A DNA stretch of 64,000 nt from Megaustenia siamemsis (taxonomy: Eukaryota; Mollusca; Gastropoda; Stylommatophora; Ariophantidae), in assembly GCA_032433765.1 (NCBI GenBank), contig JAVIAB010000160.1:36084780-36148779 (forward strand), read 5' to 3'. This document shows positions 55,001 to 64,000 of this stretch, one piece after another. Made by a program: the position numbers and the translations under genes. Numbering within the stretch: position 1 is the stretch's first letter; the number at the start of each line of letters is the position of its first letter. The notes beneath the pieces are model-generated. The model had not been told where the DNA came from. It saw only the letters and a list, made by a program, of their open reading frames with translations, and did not search any database.

Positions 55001-58000
55001 TCTCATATTGTTGTTCTCCATGCTGCTCGTCTTATATTCTTGTTCTCCATGCTGCTCGTCTCATATTGTTGTTCTCCATCTTGCTCGTCTCATATTGTTG
55101 TTCTCCATGCTGCTCGTCTTATATTGTTGTTCTCCATGCTTCTCGTCTCATATTGTTGTTCTCCATGCTGCTCGTCCTATATTGTTGTTCTCCATCTTGC
55201 TCGTCTTATATTGTTGTTCTCCATGCTTCTCGTCTCATATTGTTGTTCTCCATGCTGCTCGTCTCATATTGTTGTTCTCCATGCTGCTCGTCTAATATTG
55301 GTGTTGTCCGTGCTGCTCGTCTCATATTTTTGTTCTCCATGCTGCTCTTCTCATATTGTTGTTCTCCATGCAGCTCGTCCCATATTGTTGTTCTCCATCT
55401 TGCTCGTCTCATATTGTTGTTCTCCATGCTTCTCGTCTCATATTGTTGTTCTCCATGCTGCTCGTCTTATATTGTTGTTCTCCATGCTTCTCGTCTCATA
55501 TTGTTGTTCTCCATGCTGCTCGTCTCATATTGTTGTTCTCCATGCTGCTCGTCTAATATTGGTGTTGTCCGTGCTGCTCGTCTCATATTTTTGTTCTCCA
55601 TGCTGCTCTTCTCATATTGTTGTTCTCCATGCTGCTCGTCTCATAATGTTCTACATGCTGCTCGTCTCATATTGTTGTTCTCCATGTTGCTCGTCTCATT
55701 TTGTTGTTCTTCATGCTGCTCGTCTCGTATTGTTGTTCTCCATGCTGCTCGTCTCATATTGTTCTCCATGCTGCTCGTCTCATTTTGTTGTTCTCTATCC
55801 TGCTCGTCTCATATTGTTGTTCTCCATGCTGCTCGTCTCATATTGTTCTCCATGCTGCTCGTCGCATATTGTTCTCCATGCTGCTCGTCGCATATTATTC
55901 TCCATGCTGCTCGTCGCATATTGTTCTCCATGCTGCTCGTCCCATATTGTTCTCCATGCTGCTCGTCCCATATTGTACTCCATGCTGCTCGTCGCATATT
56001 GTTCTCCATGCTACTCGCTCATATTGTTCTCCATGCTACTCGCCTCATATTATTCTCCATGCTACTCGCCTCATATTGTTCACAATTGTGCTAGCCTTAT
56101 ATTGTTCTCCATGCTGCTCGCCTCATATTGTTCTCCATGCTACTCGCCTCATATTGTTCTCCATGCTACTCGCCTCATATTGTTCACAATTGTGCTAGCC
56201 TTATATTGTTCTCCATGCTGCTCGCCTCATATTGTTCGCCATGCTTTTCGCCTCATATTGTTCGCTATGCTACTCGTTTCATTTTGTTCTTCATGCTGCT
56301 CCTCTCATATTCTTGTTCTCCATTCTGCTCGCCTCATATTGTCTCCATGTTTCTCGTTTCATATTATTGTTCTCCATGCTGCTCGTCTCATATTGTCTCC
56401 ATGTTTCTCGTTTCATATTGTTGTTCTCCATGCTGCTCGTCTCATATTGTTTTCCATGCTGCTCGCCTCATATTGTTCTCCATGCTGCTCGTCTCATATT
56501 GTTCTCCATGCTGCTCATCTCATATTGTTCTCCATGCGTCTAAACTCATATAGTTCTCCAGGCTTCTAACCTCATATTGTTCTCCATGCTTCTAGCCTCA
56601 TATTGTTCTCCATGCTGCTCGTCTCATATTGTTGTTCTCCATGCTTCTCGTCTTATATTGTTGTTCTCCATGCTGCTCGTCTCATATTGTTGTTATCAAT
56701 GCTGCTCGTCTCATATTGTTGTTCTCCATGCTGCTCTTCTTATATTGTTGTTCTCCATGCTGCTCGTCTCATATTGTTGTTCTCCATGCTGCTCGTCTTA
56801 TATTGTTGTTCTCCATGCTGCTCGTCTTATATTGTTGTTCTCCATGCTGCTCGTCTTATATTGTTGTTCTCCAAGCTGCTCGTCTCATATTGTTGTTCTC
56901 CATGCTGCTCGTCTTATATTGTTGTTCTCCATGCTGCTCGTCTCATATTGTTGTTCTCCATCCTGCTCGTCTAATATTGTTGTTCTCCATCCTGCTCGTC
57001 TCATATTGTTGTTCTCCATGCTTCTCGTCTCATATTGTTGTTCTCCATGCTGCTCGTCTCATATTGTTGTTCTCCATGCTGCTCGTCTCATATTGTTGTT
57101 CTCCATCCTGCTCGTCTCATATTGTTGTTCTCCATCCTGCTCGTCTCATATTGTTGTTCTCCATCCTGCTCGTCTCATATTGTTGTTCTCCATGCTGCTC
57201 GTCTTATATTCTTGTTCTCCATGCTGCTCGTCTCATATTGTTGTTCTCCATCTTGCTCGTCTCATATTGTTGTTCTCCATGCTGCTCGTCTTATATTGTT
57301 GTTCTCCATGCTTCTCGTCTCATATTGTTGTTCTCCATGCTGCTCGTCTTATATTGTTGTTCTCCATCTTGCTCGTCTCATATTGTTGTTCTCCATGCAG
57401 CTCGTCCCATATTGTTATTCTCCATCTTGCTCGTCTCTTATTGTTGTTCTCCATGCTTCTCGTCTCATATTGTTGTTCTCCATGCTGCTCGTCTTATATT
57501 GTTGTTCTCCATGCTTCTCGTCTCATATTGTTGTTCTTCATGCTGCTCGTCTCATATTGTTGTTCTCCATGCTGCTCGTCTAATATTGGTGTTCTCCGTG
57601 CTGCTCGTCACATATTTTTGTTCTCCATGCTGCTCTTCTCATATTGTTGTTCTCCATGCTGCTCGTCTCATAATGTTCTACATGCTGCTCGTCTCATATT
57701 GTTGTTCTCCATGTTGCTCGTCTCATTTTGTTGTTCTTCATGCTGCTCGTCTCGTATTGTTGTTCTCCATGCTGCTCGTCTCATATTGTTCTCCATGCTG
57801 CTCGTCTCATTTTGTTGTTCTCTATCCTGCTCGTCTCATATTGTTGTTCTCCATGCTGCTCGTCTCATATTGTTCTCCATGCTGCTCGTCGCATATTGTT
57901 CTCCATGCTGCTCGTCGCATATTGTTCTCCATGCTGCTCGTCCCATATTGTTCTCCATGCTGCTCGTCTCATATTGTTCTCCATGCTGCTCGTCGCATAT

Positions 58001-59979
58001 TATTCTCCATGCTGCTCGTCGCATATTGTTCTCCATGCTGCTCGTCCCATATTGTTCTCCATGCTGCTCGTCCCATATTGTTCTCCATGCTGCTCGTCGC
58101 ATATTGTTCTCCATGCTACTCGCTCATATTGTTCTCCATGCTACTCGCCTCATATTGTTCTCCATGCTACTCGCCTCATATTGTTCACAATTGTGCTTGC
58201 CTTATATTGTTCTCCATGCTGCTCGCCTCATATTGTTCTCCATGCTACTCGCCTCATATTGTTCTCCATGCTACTCGCCTCATTTTGTTCACAATTGTGC
58301 TAGCCTTATATTGTTCTCCATGCTGCTCGCCTCATATTGTTCGCCATGCTATTCGCCTCATATTGTTCGCTATGCTACTCGTTTCATTTTGTTCTTCATG
58401 CTGCTCGTCTCATATTCTTGTTCTCCATTCTGCTCGCCTCATATTGTCTCCATGTTTCTCGTTTCATATTGTTGTTCTCCATGCTGCTCGTCTCATATTG
58501 TCTCCATGTTTCTCGTTTCATATTGTTGTTCTCCATGCTGATCGTCTCATATTGTTTTCCATGCTGCTCGCCTCATATTGTTCTCCATGCTGCTCGTCTC
58601 ATATTGTTCTCCATGCTGCTCATCTCATATTGTTCTCCATGCGTCTAAACTCATATAGTTCTCCAGGCTTCTAACCTCATATTGTTCTCCATGCTTCTAG
58701 TCTCATATTGTTCTCCATGCTTTTAGTTTCATATTGTTCTCCCTGCTTCTAGTCTCATATTGTTCCCCATACTTCTAGCCTCATATTGTTCTCCATTCCT
58801 CTAGCCTCATATTGTTCTCCATTCTTCTAGCCACATATTGTTCTCCCTGCTTCTAGTCTCATATTGTTCCCCATACTTCTAGCCTCATATTGTTCTCCAT
58901 TCCTCTAGCCTCATATTGTTCTCCATGCTTCTAGCCACATATTGTTCTCCATACTTCTAGCCTCATAATGTTCTCCATACTTCTAGCCACATATTGTTCT
59001 CCATACTTCTAGCCACATATTGTTCTTCATACTTTTAGCCACATATTGTTCTCCATACTTCTAGCCTCATATTGTTCTCCATACTTCTAGCCTCATATTG
59101 TTCTCCATACTTCTAGCCACATATTGTTCTCCATACTTCTAGCCTCATATTGCTCTCCATACTTCTAGTCTCATATTGTTCTCCATACTCCTAGCCACAT
59201 ATTCTTCTCCATACTTCTAGCCTCATATTGTTCTCCATGATTTTAGTCTCATATTGTTCTCCCTGCTTCTAGTCTCATATTGTTCTCCATACTTCTAGCC
59301 TCATATTGTTCTCCATGCCTCTAGCCTGATATTCTTCTCCATGCTTCTAGCCTCATATTGTTATCCATGCATCTAGCCTCATATTGTTATCCATGCTTCT
59401 AGCCTCATATTGTTATCCATGCTTCTAGCCACATATTGTTCTCCATACTTCTAGCTCATATTGTTCTCCATGCTTCTAGCCACATATTGTTCTCCATACT
59501 TCTAGCCACATATTATTCTCCATACTTCTAGCCTCATATTGTTATCCATGCTTCTAGCCACATATTGTTCTCCATACTTCTAGCTCATATTGTTCTCCAT
59601 GCTTCTAGCCTCATATTGTTCTCCATACTTCTAGCCTCATATTGTTCTCCATACTTCTAGCCTCATATTGTTCTCCATACTTCTAGCTCATATTGTTCTC
59701 CATACTTCTAGCCACATATTGTTCTCCATACTTCTAGCCTCATATTGTTCTCCATACTTCTAGCCACATATTGTTATCCATGTTCTAGCCTTATATTGTT
59801 CTCCATGCTTCTAGCCTCATATTGTTCTCCATGCTGCTCGCTTCATATTGTTCTCCATGCTTCTAACCTCATATTGTTCTCCATGCTGCTCGCTTCATAT
59901 TGTTCTCCATGGTTCTAGCCTCATATTGTTCTCCATGCTTCTCCCCTCACAATATCTGCATGTTTCTCGTCTAATATTC

Positions 59980-60105
59980 TTGTGTGTGTGTTTTTATTGT
60001 TTGTTCCTGATGAAGGCCTATTGAGCCGAAACGTTGTTTAGTCTGTGTCGTCCACTTGTCACGTAAAGCTTCTTACATACCTTTTTTTATTTTTAAATTT
60101 TTCTT
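59980..60105 (+). mobile_element. Hammerhead-type repeat fragment inside the array
   Basis: Core CTGATGA (60007-60013), stem AGGCC...GAGCC, GAAA (60028-60031), then CGTT. Downstream 'gtgtcgtccacttgtcacgt' and 'cttacataccttttttt' match copies at 1940 and in family H. Keeps the canonical CTGATGA and GAAA boxes. Array sequence lies on both sides. Confidence 0.65.
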
Positions 60106-60402
60106 CATATTGTTCTCCACGCTTCTAGCCTTATATTGTTCTCCACGCTTCTAGCCTTATATTGTTCTCCATGCTGCTCGTCTCATATTATTGTTCTCCA
60201 TGCTTCTCCCCTCACAATATCTGCATGTTTCTCGTCTAATATTCTTGTTCTCCATGCTACTTGTCTTATATTGTTCTCCATGCGGCTCGTCTCATATTGT
60301 TGTTCTCCATGCTGCTCTTCTCATATTGTTCTCCATGCTTCTAGCCTCGTATTTTTCTCCATGCTGCTCGCTTCATATGTTTCTCCATGCTCCTAGCCAT
60401 AT

Positions 60403-60480
60403 GGGTGTCCGGTTAGCGCAATCGATAGGCGGTTGGCTTACCACGGCAACAGCCGGGGTTCGTAATCCTGGCGAGGACAC
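60403..60480 (+). mobile_element. Composite SINE, first tRNA-like head
   Basis: 'gggtgtccggttagcgcaat' to 'ggcgaggacacc'. Acceptor-like stem ggtgtcc/ggacacc pairs at 7 of 7; A-box TTAGCGCAATCG; T-arm CGGGG-TTCGTAA-TCCTG (5-bp stem, 7-nt loop); candidate anticodon loop TTACCAC. It is cloverleaf-like but transposed together with a SINE-A, so I treat it as a SINE head rather than a tRNA gene. Confidence 0.7.
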
Positions 60481-60511
60481 CTGGGTTTTACTAATTCCCT
60501 AAAAATTAGTA

Positions 60512-60767
60512 GGAGCCGCGATAGCTCAGTGGTTAGTGAACTGGACTACTACGGACAAGGGGTAGGGTTCGATCCCAACCGACGGCTCCGGGTTCACCCA
60601 GCCTTAAAATGGGTACCGGATTTTTTCTGGGAAAGTAAAAGCAGCACGGGCGTAATACCGACCACATTACCCCAAAAATCATGTGCTGAAGGTCTGTAAA
60701 ATATAGGGTCACTAACACCATATTTCCCTATACGCCACTTGGCGTGACGGGGGGTACTTTACTTTTA
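60512..60767 (+). mobile_element. Composite SINE, second part (complete SINE-A)
   Basis: Full SINE-A on the plus strand: acceptor-like stem GGAGCCG/CGGCTCC (7 of 7), A-box TAGCTCAGTGG, B-box GGGTTCGATCCC, complete body to 'cttggcgtgacgg'. Together with 60403-60511 it is flanked by cctagccatat (60392-60402 and 60768-60778). The related array block at 53740-53765 has a single cctagccatat and no insertion. Confidence 0.93.
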
Positions 60768-63485
60768 CCTAGCCATATATTTTTCTCCATGCTGCTCGCT
60801 TCATATTTTTCTCCATTCTTCTAGCCTTATATTGTTCTCCATGCTTCTCGCCTTTTATTTTTCTCCATGCTTCTCGCCTTATATTGTTCTCCATTATTCT
60901 AGCCTTATATTGTTCCCCATGCTGCTGGCTTCATTTTGTTCTTCCTGCTGTTCGTCTCATATTATTGTTCTCCATGCTGCTTGCCTCATATTATTGTTCT
61001 CCATGCTTCTCACCCCATAATATCTCCATGTTTCTCGTCTCATATTGTTGTTCTCCATACTACTTGTCTTATATTGTTATCCATGCTGCTCGTCTCATAT
61101 TGTTGTTCTCCATGCTGCTCGTCTCATATTGTTGTTCTCCATGCTGCTCGTCTCATATTGTTGTTCTCCATGCAGCTCGTCACATATTGTTGTTCTCCAT
61201 GCTGCTCGTCTCATATTGTTGTTCTCCATGCTGCTATTCCCATATTGTTGTTTTCCATGCTTCTCCTCTCATATTGGTGTTCTCCGTGCTGCTCTTCTCA
61301 TAATGTTGTTCTAAATGCTGCTCTTCTCATATTGTTGTTCTCCATGCTGCTCGTCTCATATTGTTGTTCTCCATGCTGCTCGTCTCATATTGTTGTTCTC
61401 CATGCTGCTCGTCTAATATTGGTGTTCTCCGTGCTGCTCGTCTCATAATGTTGTACTCAATGCTGCTCTTCTCATATTGTTATTCTCCATGCTGCTCGTC
61501 TCATATTGTTCTCCATGCTGCTCGTCTCATATTGTTGTTCTCCATGCTTCTCGTCTTATATTGTTGTTCTCCATGCTGCTCGTCTCATATTGTTGTTCTC
61601 CATCCTGCTCGTCTCATATTGTTGTTCTCCATGCTGCTCGTCTTATATTGTTGTTCTCCATGCTGCTCGTCTCATATTGTTGTTCTCCATGCTGCTCGTC
61701 TTATATTGTTGTTCTCCATGCTGCTCGTCTTATATTGTTGTTCTCCATGCTGCTCGTCTTATATTGTTGTTCTCCATGCTGCTCGTCACATATTGTTGTT
61801 CTCCATGCTGCTCGTCTTATATTGTTGTTCTCCATGCTGCTCGTCTCATATTGTTGTTCTCCATCCTGCTCGTCTAATATTGTTGTTCTCTATCCTGCTC
61901 GTCTCATATTGTTGTTCTCCATGCTTCTCGTCTCATATTGTTGTTCTCCATGCTGCTCGTCTCATATTGTTGTTCTCCATGCTGCTCGTCTCATATTGTT
62001 GTTCTCCATCCTGCTCGTCTCATATTGTTATTCTCCATCCTGCTCGTCTCATATTGTTGTTCTCCATCCTGCTCGTCTCATATTGTTGTTCTCCATGCTG
62101 CTCGTCTTATATTGTTGTTCTCCATGCTGCTCGTCTCATATTGTTGTTCTCCATCTTGCTCGTCTCATATTGTTGTTCTCCATGCTGCTCGTCTTATATT
62201 GTTGTTCTCCATGCTTCTCGTCTCATATTGTTGTTCTCCATGCTGCTCGTCTTATATTGTTGTTCTCCATGCTTCTCGTCTCATATTGTTGTTCTCCATG
62301 CTGCTCGTCTTATATTGTTGTTCTCCATCTTGCTCGTCTCATATTGTTGTTCTCCATGCAGCTCGTCCCATATTGTTGTTCTCCATCTTGCTCGTCTCAT
62401 ATTGTTGTTCTCCATGCTTCTCGTCTCATATTGTTGTTCTCCATGCTGCTCGTCTTATATTGTTGTTCTCCATGCTTCTCGTCTCATATTGTTGTTCTCC
62501 ATGCTGCTCGTCTCATATTGTTGTTCTCCATGCTGCTCGTCTAATATTGGTGTTCTCCGTGCTGCTCGTCTCATATTTTTGTTCTCCATGCTGCTCTTCT
62601 CATATTGTTGTTCTCCATGCTGCTCGTCTCATAATGTTCTACATGCTGCTCGTCTCATATTGTTGTTCTCCATGTTGCTCGTCTCATTTTGTTGTTCTTC
62701 ATGCTGCTCGTCTCGTATTGTTGTTCTCCATGCTGCTCGTCTCATATTGTTCTCCATGCTGCTCGTCTCATTTTGTTGTTCTCTATCCTGCTCGTCTCAT
62801 ATTGTTGTTCTCCATGCTGCTCTTCTCATATTGTTCTCCATGCTGCTCGTCTCATTTTGTTGTTCTCCATGCTGCTAGTCTCATTTTGTTGTTCTCCATG
62901 CTGCTAGTCTCATTTTGTTGTTCTCCATCCTGCTCGTCTCATATTGTTGTTCTCCATGCTGCTCGTCTCATATTGTTGTTCTCCATGCTGCTCGTCTCAT
63001 ATTGTTGTTCTCCATGCTGCTCGTCTCATATTGTTCTTCTCCATGCTGCTCGTCTCATATTGTTGTTCTCCATGCTGCTCGTCTCATATTGTTGTTCTCC
63101 ATGCTGCTCGTCTCATATTGTTGTTCTCCATGCTGCTCGTCTCATATTGTTGTTCTCCATGCTGATCGTTTCATATTGCTCTCCATGCTGCTCGTCTCAT
63201 TTTGTTGTTCTCCATCCTGCTCGTCTCATATTGTTTTCCATGCTGCTCGTCTCATATTGTTGTTCTCCGTGCTTCTCACCTCATATTATCTCCATGTTGC
63301 TCGTCTCATATTGTTGTTCTCCATGTTGCACTTCTCATTTCGTTGTTCCAGATGCTGCACATCTCATTTTGTAGTTCTCCATGCTGCACATCTCATATTG
63401 TTGTTCTCCATGCTGCACATCTCATATTGTTGTTCTACATCCTGCACATCTCATATTTTTGTTCTTCATGCTGCTCGCTTCATTA

Positions 63486-63690
63486 AATTTAACATGTAAG
63501 GAGTATTATCTGTCTTGTTCGCATAATTTTTTTTTCAGGTCGCTCTATTTATTTTTCAGAAATTTGAGCCCTCCACTATTGTTGTTTTAAGAGAGCTTTC
63601 ACGATTCTTCTTTTCTTTTTTTCTGAGTAATAATCTTTTTCTTCTTCCTCTTACTTTTTTTTCAACTACCTATGGACCACAGGTCTTCGA
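63486..63690. other. Unassigned pyrimidine-rich sequence
   Basis: No recognised content. Confidence 0.5.
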
Positions 63691-63768
63691 CAAACATTTT
63701 CCAAGCAGTTTTTTTAATGCCATTTTTTTAAGGATCATTCCGTCTTGGAATTTGTTATTTCCTTGTCC
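63690..63768 (-). pseudogene. LINE-C-like 3' fragment
   Basis: 'caggtcttcgacaaacattt' 'tccaagcagttt' resembles the LINE-C segment at 42810-42845. Confidence 0.5.
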
Positions 63769-63769
63769 A

Positions 63770-64000
63770 TTTTTTAATGTTACTTGTCCATGTTAGTCTT
63801 GGTCTGCCTCTTTTACCTCATATTTTCCCTTCCAAGATTACGTTTATTATGCTACTGTGCCTTTTAACATGTCCCACAAATCTCATTTGTCTTGTGTGTA
63901 TTGTGTTTAGTAGTTCTATTTTCATTTGTATTTATTATAAGACTTCATCATTTTTTTTCTTTTCTTTCAATTCAATTCCTCCTATTCTTCTATAAATCCA
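63770..64000 (-). pseudogene. RTE-A fragment running off the window
   Basis: Complement of RTE-A C-terminus: 'cttggtctgcctcttttacc', 'cttttaacatgtccca', 'cctattcttctataaatcca'. Frameshifted; continues beyond the window end. Confidence 0.88.

Larger units (their letters stand above)
52080..63485. repeat. 11.4-kb mosaic 26/29-bp minisatellite
   Basis: Units of 'tctcatattgttctccatgc' plus 'tgctcg' (26 bp) or the same with an extra 'gtt' (29 bp), roughly 400 in all. Variants sort into blocks: P (CGT/CGC/GCC 26-mers with the 'cacaattgtgctagcc' units) at 52090-52900, 55830-56580 and 57860-58680; Q ('cttctagcc' units) at 52900-53530 and 58680-59960; R at 53530-54050 and 60106-61015; S (29-mers) at 54050-55830, 56600-57860 and 61015-62870. 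Stop codons are absent on the plus strand by chance of the unit, giving false ORFs up to 681 codons. Two foreign insertions interrupt it (59980-60105, 60403-60767). Confidence 0.96.

Noticed and set aside
54373..58674. ORFs of 568-681 codons (LLFSMLLVSYCCSPCCSSHIV...) as giant membrane or Cys-rich proteins
   Set aside because: All plus-strand frames of the 26/29-bp unit lack stops, so any length of array yields long ORFs in several overlapping frames. Unit lengths are not multiples of three, so the frame rotates through the same peptides.
60403..60480. Functional tRNA gene
   Set aside because: Good cloverleaf-like pairing, but it lies inside a target-site duplication together with a SINE-A and has an altered T-loop (TTCGTAA) and a mismatch in the anticodon stem; more likely a SINE head.

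Overview
The window is repeat-dense, AT-rich nuclear DNA from an invertebrate animal. I could not support any complete host protein-coding gene. The non-LTR retrotransposon families resemble those common in lophotrochozoans (RTE-type elements that databases often label 'endonuclease-reverse transcriptase' or 'craniofacial development protein 2-like', and RNase H-bearing I-superfamily LINEs). Together with tRNA-derived SINEs, large GATA/GACA tracts and hammerhead-like motifs, this suggests a mollusc, possibly a gastropod. That placement is inference; nothing here fixes the species.

Layout. 0-3 kb: SINE-A copies and a degenerate 38-bp-type array. 3.1-5.5 kb: one RTE copy (RTE-A) nested inverted inside another. 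5.6-7.9 kb: a SINE-C and an RTE-B copy inserted in a 43-bp minisatellite. 8-10 kb: no recognisable content. 10-11.5 kb: a pyrimidine tract with a 38-bp array. 11.6-13.5 kb: an RTE-A fragment split by a 1,168-bp putative solo LTR, then a SINE-A copy carrying a T23G16 run. 14.3-15.9 kb: a Penelope-type terminal repeat with a hammerhead-like core, SINE-B and LINE-C. 16.3-18.9 kb: a GATA tract, LINE-D, element X, and LINE-E-like and LINE-F fragments. 18.9-20.5 kb: a 32-bp array. 21-24 kb: GACA/GATA tract, SINE-B and 96-bp repeats. 24.5-29.5 kb: SINEs and a near-full-length RNase H LINE (LINE-G) inserted in the tRNA head of a SINE-A. 30-31.7 kb: a 25-bp minisatellite grown out of RTE-B coding sequence, with a SINE-A insertion. 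32-35.8 kb: two hammerhead-type repeats and a 48-bp array with an 863-bp higher-order period, ended by an RTE-A insertion. 36-41 kb: a large GATA/GACA tract and a near-full-length RTE-like LINE (LINE-E, 15-bp target-site duplication) inside a possible TTAA-flanked MITE. 41-48.8 kb: an RTE endonuclease fragment, a 24-bp-period tract, a 38-bp array beside element X, LINE-H with an internal 25-bp array, RTE-B, SINE-B, a 13-bp array, paired hammerhead-like motifs and LINE-F. 49.5-51.4 kb: a 26-bp array, RTE-B, SINE-A. 52.1-63.5 kb: an 11.4-kb mosaic 26/29-bp minisatellite with one composite SINE and one hammerhead-type fragment inserted. 63.7-64 kb: RTE-A.

The window reads as layered insertion history. 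At least nine insertions have readable target-site duplications, so relative ages can be ordered. The most interesting themes are (1) eight hammerhead-ribozyme-like cores in Penelope-like terminal repeats, (2) minisatellites born from short segments of LINE coding sequence, each bounded by a 5-bp direct repeat, (3) a composite SINE carrying two tRNA-like heads with an unoccupied paralogous site in the same array, and (4) an indel-free 24-bp periodic tract that may encode an octapeptide repeat.
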